Shown in pieces: positions 6,344 to 12,341 of a DNA stretch of 12,341 bases. The position numbers and the translations under genes were made by a program. Source of the DNA: Actinomycetota bacterium (GTDB lineage: Bacteria > Actinomycetota > Actinomycetes > S36-B12); NCBI GenBank assembly GCA_026392575.1, contig JAPLBU010000112.1, positions 1 through 12,341 of the forward strand, written 5' to 3'. The notes under the pieces are model-generated. The model saw only the letters and a program-made list of their open reading frames with translations. It did not search any database and was not told the origin of the DNA. Position 1 is the first letter of the stretch; each line of letters starts with the position of its first letter.

Positions 6344-7231
6344 TCAGTTCGCCTTGATCCAGTCGGAGGCATCCGTCGCGTTATAGGTCCCCTTGCACGG
6401 AGCCGTATCGCGTGCTGCCTGCGAGACGATCGCCCGACTTGCCGTGAAGCCCTTTGCGTTCCATACCCTCGAAACCTTCGGGACCATGTGCAGAAGCGGT
6501 GAGTCCAAGTACCTCCCGTCATACGATCTGAAGGCGATGTCGAAGCTGGTTCCCTCCGGGTGTAGCTGATCAATGACTGCTGGAGCGTTGCTCGGAGGCC
6601 AAGCGGTCACAACCTGACCCGCCTTCACCTTGGCACCGTTCTTCACCTGGGGATCACCATGGAAGAAGACCATCTGCCAGCCGGTAACAGCAGAAGTGAC
6701 GGACAGTTGCTTGCCCAGCGGAAACTGCTCATCCGTGATCGTCACGGTGCCCGCGAAAGGCGCAACACCTCTGATGGAATCCGTTGACGTCCACGGCACG
6801 TCCGTCTGGACGTAGTGCTTCATCGATCTGTCACTCTCGGGCTTGCCGTTGACGTTGTTCCCGCTGGAGTCGTGACCCGAGCACGACCGGAAGACGCTGA
6901 TCGACGTGACGTGCGCCAAGTCAACGGGATTGGCCAGGATCCACTTGCCGGTGGTGGGGATGCTCTTAAGTGGCTTGGACGCGGTCCCGGCAGATGAGCT
7001 CCCGCTCCCCGTCGACCCACCCGAAGTGAGGCACGACTTCGACTTGTCCTTCAGAGCCACGTCGTAGGGGGTGAGCAGGAACTGCTCGTATTCAGCCGCT
7101 GTAAGGACCTTCTTGAGGCAGGCTTCCTGAGTTGGCGTGGTATTCGGGCCAGTATCTGCCCAGGCAGCGGGGACGACGCTCAACACCAACCCGGTTGCAA
7201 CGAGGCCAAGAAGCGATCTCCGACCATTCAT
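6344..7231 (-). CDS. Secreted protein with degenerate peptidase M23-like domain
   Basis: Exported 295-residue protein. A Sec signal peptide is clear (MNGRR, hydrophobic 7-20, AAWA cleavage after residue 25) and there is no lipobox Cys. Residues 26-70 include C38 and C67; 70-85 is a Gly/Ser linker. The main domain (about 95-250) reads like a lysostaphin/M23 fold: SMKHYV (136-141), then GVAPFAGTVT (155-164, like the family's PV.A..dG.V), QMVFFHGDP..KNGAKVKAGQVV (186-208, like the H..G..V..Gq.i strand pair), and FDIAF (230-234) where active enzymes carry HLHFE. The HxH zinc site is therefore missing, so peptidase activity is doubtful. C117 and C279 may form a second disulfide. The ATG has GGGAG five to six bases upstream. 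It is monocistronic as far as visible. The fold is my inference from pattern, not a database hit. Confidence 0.7.
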   Translation of the reverse strand: MNGRRSLLGLVATGLVLSVVPAAWADTGPNTTPTQEACLKKVLTAAEYEQFLLTPYDVALKDKSKSCLTSGGSTGSGSSSAGTASKPLKSIPTTGKWILANPVDLAHVTSISVFRSCSGHDSSGNNVNGKPESDRSMKHYVQTDVPWTSTDSIRGVAPFAGTVTITDEQFPLGKQLSVTSAVTGWQMVFFHGDPQVKNGAKVKAGQVVTAWPPSNAPAVIDQLHPEGTSFDIAFRSYDGRYLDSPLLHMVPKVSRVWNAKGFTASRAIVSQAARDTAPCKGTYNATDASDWIKAN

Positions 7232-7403
7232 GGCATCTCCCGTGGCTAGGTGGACTGCATCCAGTTCCGTTAGGGGATCTGTAGCAGAAGCACTGACAGA
7301 GAATGCGACTTTTCTCTGCGTCGTAGCCGGGACCAGCGTCAGGTGGTATCCGCGGGGAGCCGACGATCCCAGCGTTCCGGCCCACCCACGGGTCCATCAC
7401 GCC
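7232..7403. other. Intergenic gap with no recognised element
   Basis: This 172-base stretch lies downstream of the E2 gene and upstream of the M23-like gene, both on the minus strand. It must hold the promoter of the latter and probably the end of the dehydrogenase transcript. I find no stable hairpin with a U-tract and no convincing -35/-10 pair. Open frames on either strand here are continuations of antisense frames. Confidence 0.6.
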
Positions 7404-8690
7404 CTAGCGGTCGACCGCCTCGATGACCAGTGCGAGCGCCGGATCACCCAGGAAGTCAGCGATTGACCGGAGGGCTCGCGAGCCTGTCGCTCCGTCGATG
7501 ACCCGATGGTCGAATGACAGTGACAACTGCATCACCGGTCTCGGCACCACGTGTCCGTCGACCACCCACGGCCGGTCCAGGATGCGGCCCATCGCCAGGA
7601 TCGCCGTCTGCCCGGGGTTGAGGATCGGCGTGCCGCCATCGATGCCGAACACCCCGATATTGGTGAGAGTGATCGTCCCGCCGGTGAGGTCTGCCGGAGT
7701 CGCTCGTCCGGCCCGGGCGGTCTCGATCAACAGCTGCACCGCGCGCGCCAGATCGACGATGCCGAGAGCCGACGCACCCTTGATGCTCGGCACGAGCAGG
7801 CCTCGGGGTGTGTCTGCGGCGATGCCCAGATTGACCTCGCGATGCAGCACGACATGTGCACCTTCCGGCGTGTCGACCCAGGTCGAGTTGATGATCGGCT
7901 GCTCGACGGCGGCTCGCACGAGGCCCGCCGCCACCAGGATCATCGGACTGATGCGAACATCGGCGCTCGACGGATGCTCCCGCAGTTTCGCCAGCACCTC
8001 CATGGCTCGAGCCATGTCGACGTCGACCCACTCCGTGACATGGGGTGCCGTGAACGCCGACTGGGCCATCGCATCGGCCATAGCTCGCTGGACGCCACGG
8101 ACGGGGATGCGCTCACCCGCAAGTCCGCCCGCACTCGGGGACGCGGAGATCGGGGCCGGCCTCGCCTCACCACCACTGACTCGCATGACATCAGCCCGCG
8201 TGACCTCGCCGTGTGGTCCGGAAGGCGTGACCGAGCCAAGGTCAACACCTAGGTCTCGTGCAAGCTTGCGTACCAATGGCTTTGCGCGCGCCCGACCCAC
8301 AGCCGGGTCTCCACGCTCGGGATCGGGCGCCGGCGCCGGCGTGCCATCGGGTGCACGGCGCGCACGGCGCGTCACAGGTGCATCTACGCGCACGCCGTAA
8401 CCAACGAGCACCGCCTGCCGCTCATTCGAGGCAGCGGGTGAAGCGCCGGCCGTGCGTATCGAGATGATGGGCGAACCGACAGGCACGATCATGCCCTCGG
8501 CGACATGAAGCTCGTCGACCGTTCCGGCATAGGGACAGGGCAGTTCAACGGAAGCCTTGGCCGTCTCGATCTCCACCACCATGTCGTTGACGCGGACGAC
8601 GTCACCCGGGCGGACATGCCATCGCAGGATCTCGGCCTCGGTGAGACCCTCCCCGACATCGGGCAGGGTGAAGACACGCAGCTCACTCAT
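7404..8690 (-). CDS. bkdC: Branched-chain-type 2-oxo acid dehydrogenase E2 (lipoamide acyltransferase)
   Basis: Core acyltransferase (428 residues) of a 2-oxo acid dehydrogenase complex: it takes the acyl group from E1 on its lipoyl arm and passes it to CoA. Domain order is a single lipoyl domain (about 3-80, lipoyl-lysine K45 in ETAKASVE), a linker with LVGYGVR and a Pro/Ala-rich stretch, an E1/E3-binding peripheral domain (about 134-170), and the catalytic domain (about 195-428) with the active-site signature H395-R-V-I-D399-G. One lipoyl domain and linkage to a two-gene E1 point to the BCKDH/Bkd type rather than actinobacterial PDH or KGDH. The ATG lies 12 bases after the E1 beta stop with AGGTGA upstream. 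It is the last gene of the operon. A pyruvate-preferring complex of the same build cannot be excluded. Confidence 0.92.
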   Translation of the reverse strand: MSELRVFTLPDVGEGLTEAEILRWHVRPGDVVRVNDMVVEIETAKASVELPCPYAGTVDELHVAEGMIVPVGSPIISIRTAGASPAASNERQAVLVGYGVRVDAPVTRRARRAPDGTPAPAPDPERGDPAVGRARAKPLVRKLARDLGVDLGSVTPSGPHGEVTRADVMRVSGGEARPAPISASPSAGGLAGERIPVRGVQRAMADAMAQSAFTAPHVTEWVDVDMARAMEVLAKLREHPSSADVRISPMILVAAGLVRAAVEQPIINSTWVDTPEGAHVVLHREVNLGIAADTPRGLLVPSIKGASALGIVDLARAVQLLIETARAGRATPADLTGGTITLTNIGVFGIDGGTPILNPGQTAILAMGRILDRPWVVDGHVVPRPVMQLSLSFDHRVIDGATGSRALRSIADFLGDPALALVIEAVDR

Positions 8691-8702
8691 CGGCCGCTCA
8701 CC

Positions 8703-9689
8703 TCAGTAGGCCATTGCTCGGTCGACCGCATCGAGAACCCGGTCGAGGTCGGGGAGGAAGTGCTCCTCGAGACGGCTCGCGGGGTAGGGGATGTCGAATC
8801 CGGTCACGCGCAGCACCGGCGCCTCGAGCGAGTAGAAGCATCGCTCTGTCACGCGCGCCGCGATCTCCGCACCGAGTCCGATATTGGCTGATGCCTCGTG
8901 CACAACGACGAGCCTGCCGGTGCGTTCAACGGATGCCACGAGTGTCTCTATGTCCAGGGGTGACAGCGACTGGAGGTCGATCACCTCAAGGGAGACATCG
9001 GACGATGCACGTGCCGCCTCGAGACAGGTGCGGACCATGGGTCCGTAGCAGGCAACCGTGACATCGTCGCCGGCCTGCACGACCCGGGCCCGCCACGGGT
9101 CCGGCACCCGCTGAAGGTCCTGTGCGTCAAGGCCCTCGTCCACTTCGCCCTTGTCCCAGTAGCGGCGCTTCGGTTCGAAGTAGACGACGGGATCGTCGCA
9201 CGCGATCGCCTGCTGGATCGTGACGAATGCCGCCTGCGGGTCTCCCGGCGTCAGCACCCGCAGGCCAGCCGTATGGGCGAAGTACGCCTCGGGTGACTCG
9301 CTGTGGTGCTCGACTGCGCCGATACCACCGCCGTACGGGATACGGATCACGATCGGCATTCGGACAGTGCCCTCTGTCCGCCGGTGCATCTTCGCGACCT
9401 GGGACACGATCTGATCGAATGCCGGGTAGACGAACCCGTCGAACTGGATCTCCACGACCGGCCGATACCCGCGCATCGCAAGCCCCACGGCCGCCCCGAC
9501 GATGCCGCTCTCCGCCAGCGGGGCGTCCATGACCCGATGCTCGCCGAAGTCCTTCTGCAGTCCGTCGGTGATACGAAACACGCCACCAAGCCGACCGATG
9601 TCCTCACCGAAGAGGATGACTTTGCTGTCCTGCTCCATCGCCCGACGCAGGCCGGTGTTGAGCGCCTTCGCCATCGTCATCGCCGTCAC
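8703..9689 (-). CDS. bkdB: Branched-chain-type 2-oxo acid dehydrogenase E1 beta subunit
   Basis: Beta subunit (328 residues, normal length) of the heterotetrameric thiamine-diphosphate-dependent E1 that decarboxylates 2-oxo acids and reductively acylates the E2 lipoyl group. Visible landmarks are GEDIGRLGGVFRIT (28-41), the ThDP-contacting Glu60 in PLAESGI, the conserved pair H128-H129 in HHSESPEAYF, the EPKRRYW segment, and the C-terminal transketolase domain ending with PYPASRLEEHFLPD. The start is GTG at 9689, overlapping the E1 alpha stop as GTGA, so translation is probably coupled; ATG at 9680 is an in-frame alternative. It sits between E1 alpha and E2 in one operon. The order and motifs match Bkd/AcoB-like systems; substrate preference is not proven by sequence. 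Confidence 0.93.
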   Translation of the reverse strand: MTAMTMAKALNTGLRRAMEQDSKVILFGEDIGRLGGVFRITDGLQKDFGEHRVMDAPLAESGIVGAAVGLAMRGYRPVVEIQFDGFVYPAFDQIVSQVAKMHRRTEGTVRMPIVIRIPYGGGIGAVEHHSESPEAYFAHTAGLRVLTPGDPQAAFVTIQQAIACDDPVVYFEPKRRYWDKGEVDEGLDAQDLQRVPDPWRARVVQAGDDVTVACYGPMVRTCLEAARASSDVSLEVIDLQSLSPLDIETLVASVERTGRLVVVHEASANIGLGAEIAARVTERCFYSLEAPVLRVTGFDIPYPASRLEEHFLPDLDRVLDAVDRAMAY

Positions 9690-10774
9690 GCCGGGCCCCC
9701 CGACACGAATGATGCCTCGTACTCGCGCAACTGGCGACGCTGCTCCTCGAGGAGCGCGTGCGGCTCCGCGTAGACATGGTCGAACATCGAGGTCGCTTCA
9801 GGCTCCACCATGGATCGGACACCGTCGCGGACGTGGACGGCGAGTTCGTCGGCCTCGTGGTCCACCTGGTCGAAGTAGTGCCGATCGGCGATGCCGTGTC
9901 GCGCAAGGAAGACCTTGAGCCGCTCGATCGGATCACGCAGCCGCCAGATCTCGAGTTCCTCTGCCCCTCGATACCGAGTCGGATCGTCGGAGGTCGTGTG
10001 CGCGGCCATGCGATACGTGTACGCCTCGATGAGCGTTGGACCGCCGCCCGCGCGCGCCCGTTCCAGTGCCTCGCGCGTGACAGCCATCACCGCGAGGATG
10101 TCGTTGCCATCGACCAGCACACCGGGAAAGCCGAAGCCGGCCGCGCGCGCATGGATAGGAGCCCGGCTCCTGTGCTCCCGGGGCTGCGAGATGGCCCACT
10201 GGTTGTTCTGGCAGAAGAACACCACCGGCGCATTGAATACCGAGCCGAAGACGAATGCCTCGTTGACGTCGCCCTCATCCGTCGCACCGTCACCGAAATA
10301 GGCGATGACGGCGTCATCCGAGCCATCGAGCTGGATGCCCATCGCATAGCCCGCAGCGTGCAGTGCCTGATTGCCGATGACGATCGTGTAGATCGCACAG
10401 CCGCGTTCGATGGGGTCCCATCCACCGTTCGTGACACCGCGGAACATCGCGAGGATCTCCAGTGGCTTGATGCCGCGGCTCCACGTGACGCCATGATCGC
10501 GATACGTCGGGAACGCGAAGTCGCCTGAACGCAGGCACCTGGCCGAACCGACCTGTGCCGCCTCCTGGCCCAGACTCGAGGCCCACAGCCCGAGTTCCCC
10601 TTGCCGTTGCAGCGCTGTCGCCTCGGTATCAATCCGCCGCACCAGGACCATGTCGCGGTAGAGATCTCGGAGCTCCGCATCACCGAGGGTGATGTCGTAG
10701 CGCGTGTCGAAGACGCGTTCCCCCTCAGGGGAGAGCAGCTGGATCGCTGCGCCTGCACGGATTGCGTCGCTCAT
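9686..10774 (-). CDS. bkdA: Branched-chain-type 2-oxo acid dehydrogenase E1 alpha subunit
   Basis: Alpha subunit (362 residues) of the ThDP-dependent E1, the first step of branched-chain 2-oxo acid (Val/Leu/Ile) or pyruvate oxidation. The ThDP motif is complete: GDG at 161-163, then NN at 190-191, with DEGDVNEA between. The loop AAHTTSDDPTRYR resembles the HSTSDD loop of BCKDH E1 alpha better than the phosphorylation loop of pyruvate E1 alpha, which supports the branched-chain reading. ATG 10774 was chosen because GGAGG lies four bases upstream; GTG one codon earlier (10777) would be too close to it. It is the first gene of the three-gene operon, and 56 bases separate it from the divergent DevR-like regulator. 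No E3 (lipoamide dehydrogenase) gene accompanies it here. Confidence 0.93.
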   Translation of the reverse strand: MSDAIRAGAAIQLLSPEGERVFDTRYDITLGDAELRDLYRDMVLVRRIDTEATALQRQGELGLWASSLGQEAAQVGSARCLRSGDFAFPTYRDHGVTWSRGIKPLEILAMFRGVTNGGWDPIERGCAIYTIVIGNQALHAAGYAMGIQLDGSDDAVIAYFGDGATDEGDVNEAFVFGSVFNAPVVFFCQNNQWAISQPREHRSRAPIHARAAGFGFPGVLVDGNDILAVMAVTREALERARAGGGPTLIEAYTYRMAAHTTSDDPTRYRGAEELEIWRLRDPIERLKVFLARHGIADRHYFDQVDHEADELAVHVRDGVRSMVEPEATSMFDHVYAEPHALLEEQRRQLREYEASFVSGGPA

Positions 10775-10783
10775 CACACCTCC
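10775..10783 (-). promoter_or_regulatory. Ribosome binding site deciding the E1 alpha start
   Basis: GGAGG (10783-10779 on the minus strand) precedes the ATG at 10774 by four bases but the upstream in-frame GTG at 10777 by only one, so the ATG is the better start. Unlike the divergent regulator gene, this operon therefore has a leadered mRNA. Confidence 0.65.
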
Positions 10784-10818
10784 GGGCTCATCCTGCCACC
10801 GGCGGGAACGCGGTAGTG

Positions 10819-10830
10819 CAGAATGACGCC
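10819..10830 (+). promoter_or_regulatory. Candidate -10 box for leaderless transcription of the DevR-like regulator
   Basis: CAGAAT (10819-10824) is followed by GACGCC and the ATG at 10831, the same N6 spacing as at three other genes in this window. The first base departs from TANNNT, so it is the weakest of the set. No Shine-Dalgarno sequence precedes the start. Confidence 0.4.
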
Positions 10831-11508
10831 ATGATGTCCACCCCCGCGACCGACGGCACCATCCGTGTCTTCCTGATGGACGACCACGAGATCGTCCGGC
10901 GGGGGCTCGCTGACCTGATCAGCCTCGAGCGCGACATGGAGGTTGTCGGCGAGGCCGGCTCGACAGCCGACGCCCTGCACCGCATCCCCGCTGCACGTCC
11001 CGACGTCGCCGTGCTCGACGTCCGTCTGCCCGATGGCAGCGGCGTCGAGGTCTGCCGCGAAGTACGTTCGTCCATGCCAGACGTGCACTGCCTGATGCTC
11101 ACCTCGTATGCCGATGACGAGGCACTCTTCGACGCGATCATGGCGGGTGCCTCGGGTTACGTGCTCAAGGAGATCCGCGGTAACGACCTCATCGACGCGA
11201 TTCGTCAGGTGGCCTCGGGCAAGTCACTCCTTGATCCGATGGCGACCCAGCGCGTTCTTGAGCGCCTGCGCAACGGCGAGAAGCACGATGGTCGGCTCGA
11301 CGCCCTCTCCGATCAGGAGAAGCGCATCCTCGAACTCATCGGCGAGGGCATGACCAACCGCCAGATCGGTGAGCAGATGCATCTGGCGGAGAAGACGGTC
11401 AAGAACTACGTGTCGAGCTTGCTCGCAAAGCTCGGCATGGAGCGGCGTACGCAGGCTGCGGCCTTCGTGGCCCGCATGTCCGCCGAGCAGGATCACTCCC
11501 GAAACTGA
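10831..11508 (+). CDS. devR: NarL/LuxR-family response regulator, DevR/DosR-like
   Basis: Cytoplasmic two-component response regulator of 225 residues. The receiver domain (about 10-130) has acidic pair D17-D18, phosphoacceptor D63 in VLDVRLPDG, T91 and K113. A linker leads to a LuxR-type helix-turn-helix (about 158-215) with TNRQIGEQM and EKTVKNYVS..LAKLGMERRTQAA. These segments and the receiver text RPDVAVLDVRLPDG, GASGYV and SLLD match what I recall of Mycobacterium tuberculosis DevR/DosR closely, including the lysines and asparagine of the recognition helix. DevR controls the hypoxia/NO/CO dormancy response there; a similar role here is inference. No histidine kinase gene is in view, so it is an orphan within this window. 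ATG 10831 or 10834 are both possible; longer in-frame starts upstream run into the E1 alpha promoter and are not protein-like. Confidence 0.92.
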   Translation: MMSTPATDGTIRVFLMDDHEIVRRGLADLISLERDMEVVGEAGSTADALHRIPAARPDVAVLDVRLPDGSGVEVCREVRSSMPDVHCLMLTSYADDEALFDAIMAGASGYVLKEIRGNDLIDAIRQVASGKSLLDPMATQRVLERLRNGEKHDGRLDALSDQEKRILELIGEGMTNRQIGEQMHLAEKTVKNYVSSLLAKLGMERRTQAAAFVARMSAEQDHSRN

Positions 11509-11618
11509 CGCTGAGCCGGTGGTCCCCTGCCCCGGACCTTCTTAATACCTGCGTAATTCCCCGTCGGCGTGGGACAGTGGCGGGACTTCATCCACGCCAC
11601 GCTCGGCCGGGGGGCCAC
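11509..11618. other. Intergenic region upstream of the FN3 protein, with two GGGAC repeats
   Basis: This 110-base gap is less GC-rich around 11541-11558 (cttaatacctgcgtaatt), where TAATAC (11543-11548) is a possible -10 box. Further on, GGGACAG (11571-11577) and GGGACTT (11582-11588) are direct repeats 11 bases apart, about one helical turn. GGGACTT is also a half-site of the published DosR box. A GGTCC/GGACC pair (11521-11525, 11534-11538) after the regulator stop is too short to call a terminator. Confidence 0.35.
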
Positions 11619-12341
11619 ATGTACAGGTCGTTGAGAACGTGGGCGGGGATGGCCACTGCCCTGCTGCTGCTCGTGTCCGGGCTCGTATCAGCGACCCCCG
11701 CCTCGGCCGCCAGCCTGCCGACTGCGCCGCTGGTGACGTGGGTCATCACCAGCGGAAGCACTGCCACGCTGCACTGGGCTCCACCGAGCGATTCCGGCAC
11801 CCTGGAAGGAATCCTCACCTACCGCATCGACTACACCAGCGATGGCGGCACATCATGGGCGATGGTGACGCTCAGCACCGGATCCAGTCTCACCGGCTGG
11901 GGGACGGCCGACATCTCGTTCCCACTCGATCCGGCGTCCTATGTGCTCGGCACGAGCTACCAATTCCGCGTCGCCGCCATCAACTCCGTCGGCACCGGGC
12001 CGTGGTCCCCCGCCTCCGGCACCTACCTCCGATCGGGACTCCCTACCGAGCCGGTGCTCAGTGCGGCCGTCACGCCTGGCAACGCGCAGGCGTCCCTCCA
12101 GTGGTGCTGCTCAAATCCTCAGGGCAGTGCAATCACCGGGTACTCCATCAAGGCCTCCGCCGACGCGGGTGCGACGTGGGGTGTCGCCCTGGCGAATACC
12201 GGGAGCACGGCGTTGTCCGGAACGGTTACCGGGCTGACCAATGGGCGCAGCTACGTCTTCCAGGTGGCGGCCATCAACGCCAACGGCACCGGGACGTGGT
12301 CGGCTACATCGAACGCGGCGACGCCCACCGGACCGCCCGAC
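11619..12341 (+). CDS. Secreted fibronectin type III repeat protein (3' end beyond window)
   Basis: The frame is open from ATG 11619 to the last base, 241 codons. It starts with a Sec signal peptide (MYRSLRTW, hydrophobic 12-23, cleavage after ATPASA near residue 30). Two tandem fibronectin type III domains follow, about 35-137 and 141-237. Each ends in a near-identical strand: YQFRVAAINSVGTGPWS (114-130) and YVFQVAAINANGTGTWS (212-228). The core Trp is W53 in the first and W162 in the second. The second carries adjacent cysteines (163-164), unusual for this fold. Such proteins in actinobacteria are surface or extracellular, often with more FN3 copies and an enzymatic or cell-wall-binding C-terminus, which cannot be seen here. 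A GC-rich GGGGGG tract precedes the ATG; ATG 11649 is a weaker alternative that would lose the basic n-region. Confidence 0.85.
   Translation, partial: MYRSLRTWAGMATALLLLVSGLVSATPASAASLPTAPLVTWVITSGSTATLHWAPPSDSGTLEGILTYRIDYTSDGGTSWAMVTLSTGSSLTGWGTADISFPLDPASYVLGTSYQFRVAAINSVGTGPWSPASGTYLRSGLPTEPVLSAAVTPGNAQASLQWCCSNPQGSAITGYSIKASADAGATWGVALANTGSTALSGTVTGLTNGRSYVFQVAAINANGTGTWSATSNAATPTGPPD

Noticed and set aside
7423..8400. Plus-strand open frame (325 codons) opposite E2
   Set aside because: The translation is dominated by Arg, Ser, Thr and Pro with no motif, and the opposite strand encodes an intact three-domain E2.
9758..10528. Plus-strand open frame (256 codons) opposite E1 alpha
   Set aside because: It is a mirror of the strongly conserved E1 alpha coding sequence; composition is Arg/Asp/Val-rich and no start signal is visible.
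10762..10830. Longer N-terminus for the DevR-like regulator
   Set aside because: It would overlap the E1 alpha start and promoter, and the receiver domain already begins normally after residue 10 of the shorter form.
11521..11538. GGTCC/GGACC stem after the regulator gene
   Set aside because: A 5-bp stem with an 8-base loop and a short TTCTT tail is below what I would call a terminator.
1..12341. Search for CRISPR arrays, tRNA/rRNA genes, insertion sequences, defence or toxin-antitoxin modules and biosynthetic clusters
   Set aside because: No regular spaced repeats, cloverleaf-like segments, transposase motifs or terminal inverted repeats were seen, and every gene falls into known metabolic, transport or envelope families.

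Overview
The window comes from a high-GC Gram-positive bacterium of the actinomycete type. The clues are a gene of the mycothiol-dependent (maleylpyruvate isomerase-like) family, a response regulator very close to mycobacterial DevR/DosR, lipoprotein and Sec-secreted envelope proteins, strong GC bias at third codon positions, and several genes whose start codon follows a TANNNT-like -10 box after exactly six bases, the layout of leaderless actinobacterial transcripts. I cannot name a genus. I see no mobile element, CRISPR array, tRNA, rRNA or phage gene, and no stretch over 300 bases without a gene.

Positions 1-3729 (minus strand) hold an ABC importer operon of the putative spermidine/putrescine (PotABCD)/Fe3+ type: lipoprotein substrate-binding protein, then a 109-base gap with a perfect 16-bp hairpin, then two permeases overlapping by ATGA, then an ATPase cut off by the window edge. 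The hairpin probably sets a high ratio of binding protein to membrane subunits.

Positions 3874-7231 hold four single genes in alternating orientation: a secreted L,D-transpeptidase (+), a nitrilase-superfamily C-N hydrolase (-), a mycothiol-dependent/DinB-type enzyme (+), and a secreted protein that looks like a peptidase M23 fold without its catalytic residues (-). Convergent stops are only 12 and 1 bases apart. The hydrolase and the DinB-type gene diverge from a 48-base gap.

Positions 7404-10774 (minus strand) are a compact three-gene operon for a branched-chain-type 2-oxo acid dehydrogenase complex: E1 alpha, E1 beta (GTGA overlap) and lipoyl-bearing E2 (12-base gap). No E3 gene is nearby. 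E1-derived acyl groups are passed to the lipoyl arm of E2 to make acyl-CoA, so E3 must come from elsewhere in the genome.

Divergent from this operon, 56 bases away, lies a DevR/DosR-like response regulator (10831-11508) without a sensor kinase in view. After a 110-base gap a secreted protein with two fibronectin type III domains begins at 11619 and runs off the window end.

The content is mostly ordinary actinobacterial housekeeping and envelope functions. The points most worth following up are the repeated leaderless-start geometry, the catalytically empty M23-like secreted protein, the operon-internal hairpin, and the pairing of a DevR-like regulator with the dehydrogenase operon. I did not find a convincing new multi-gene system.
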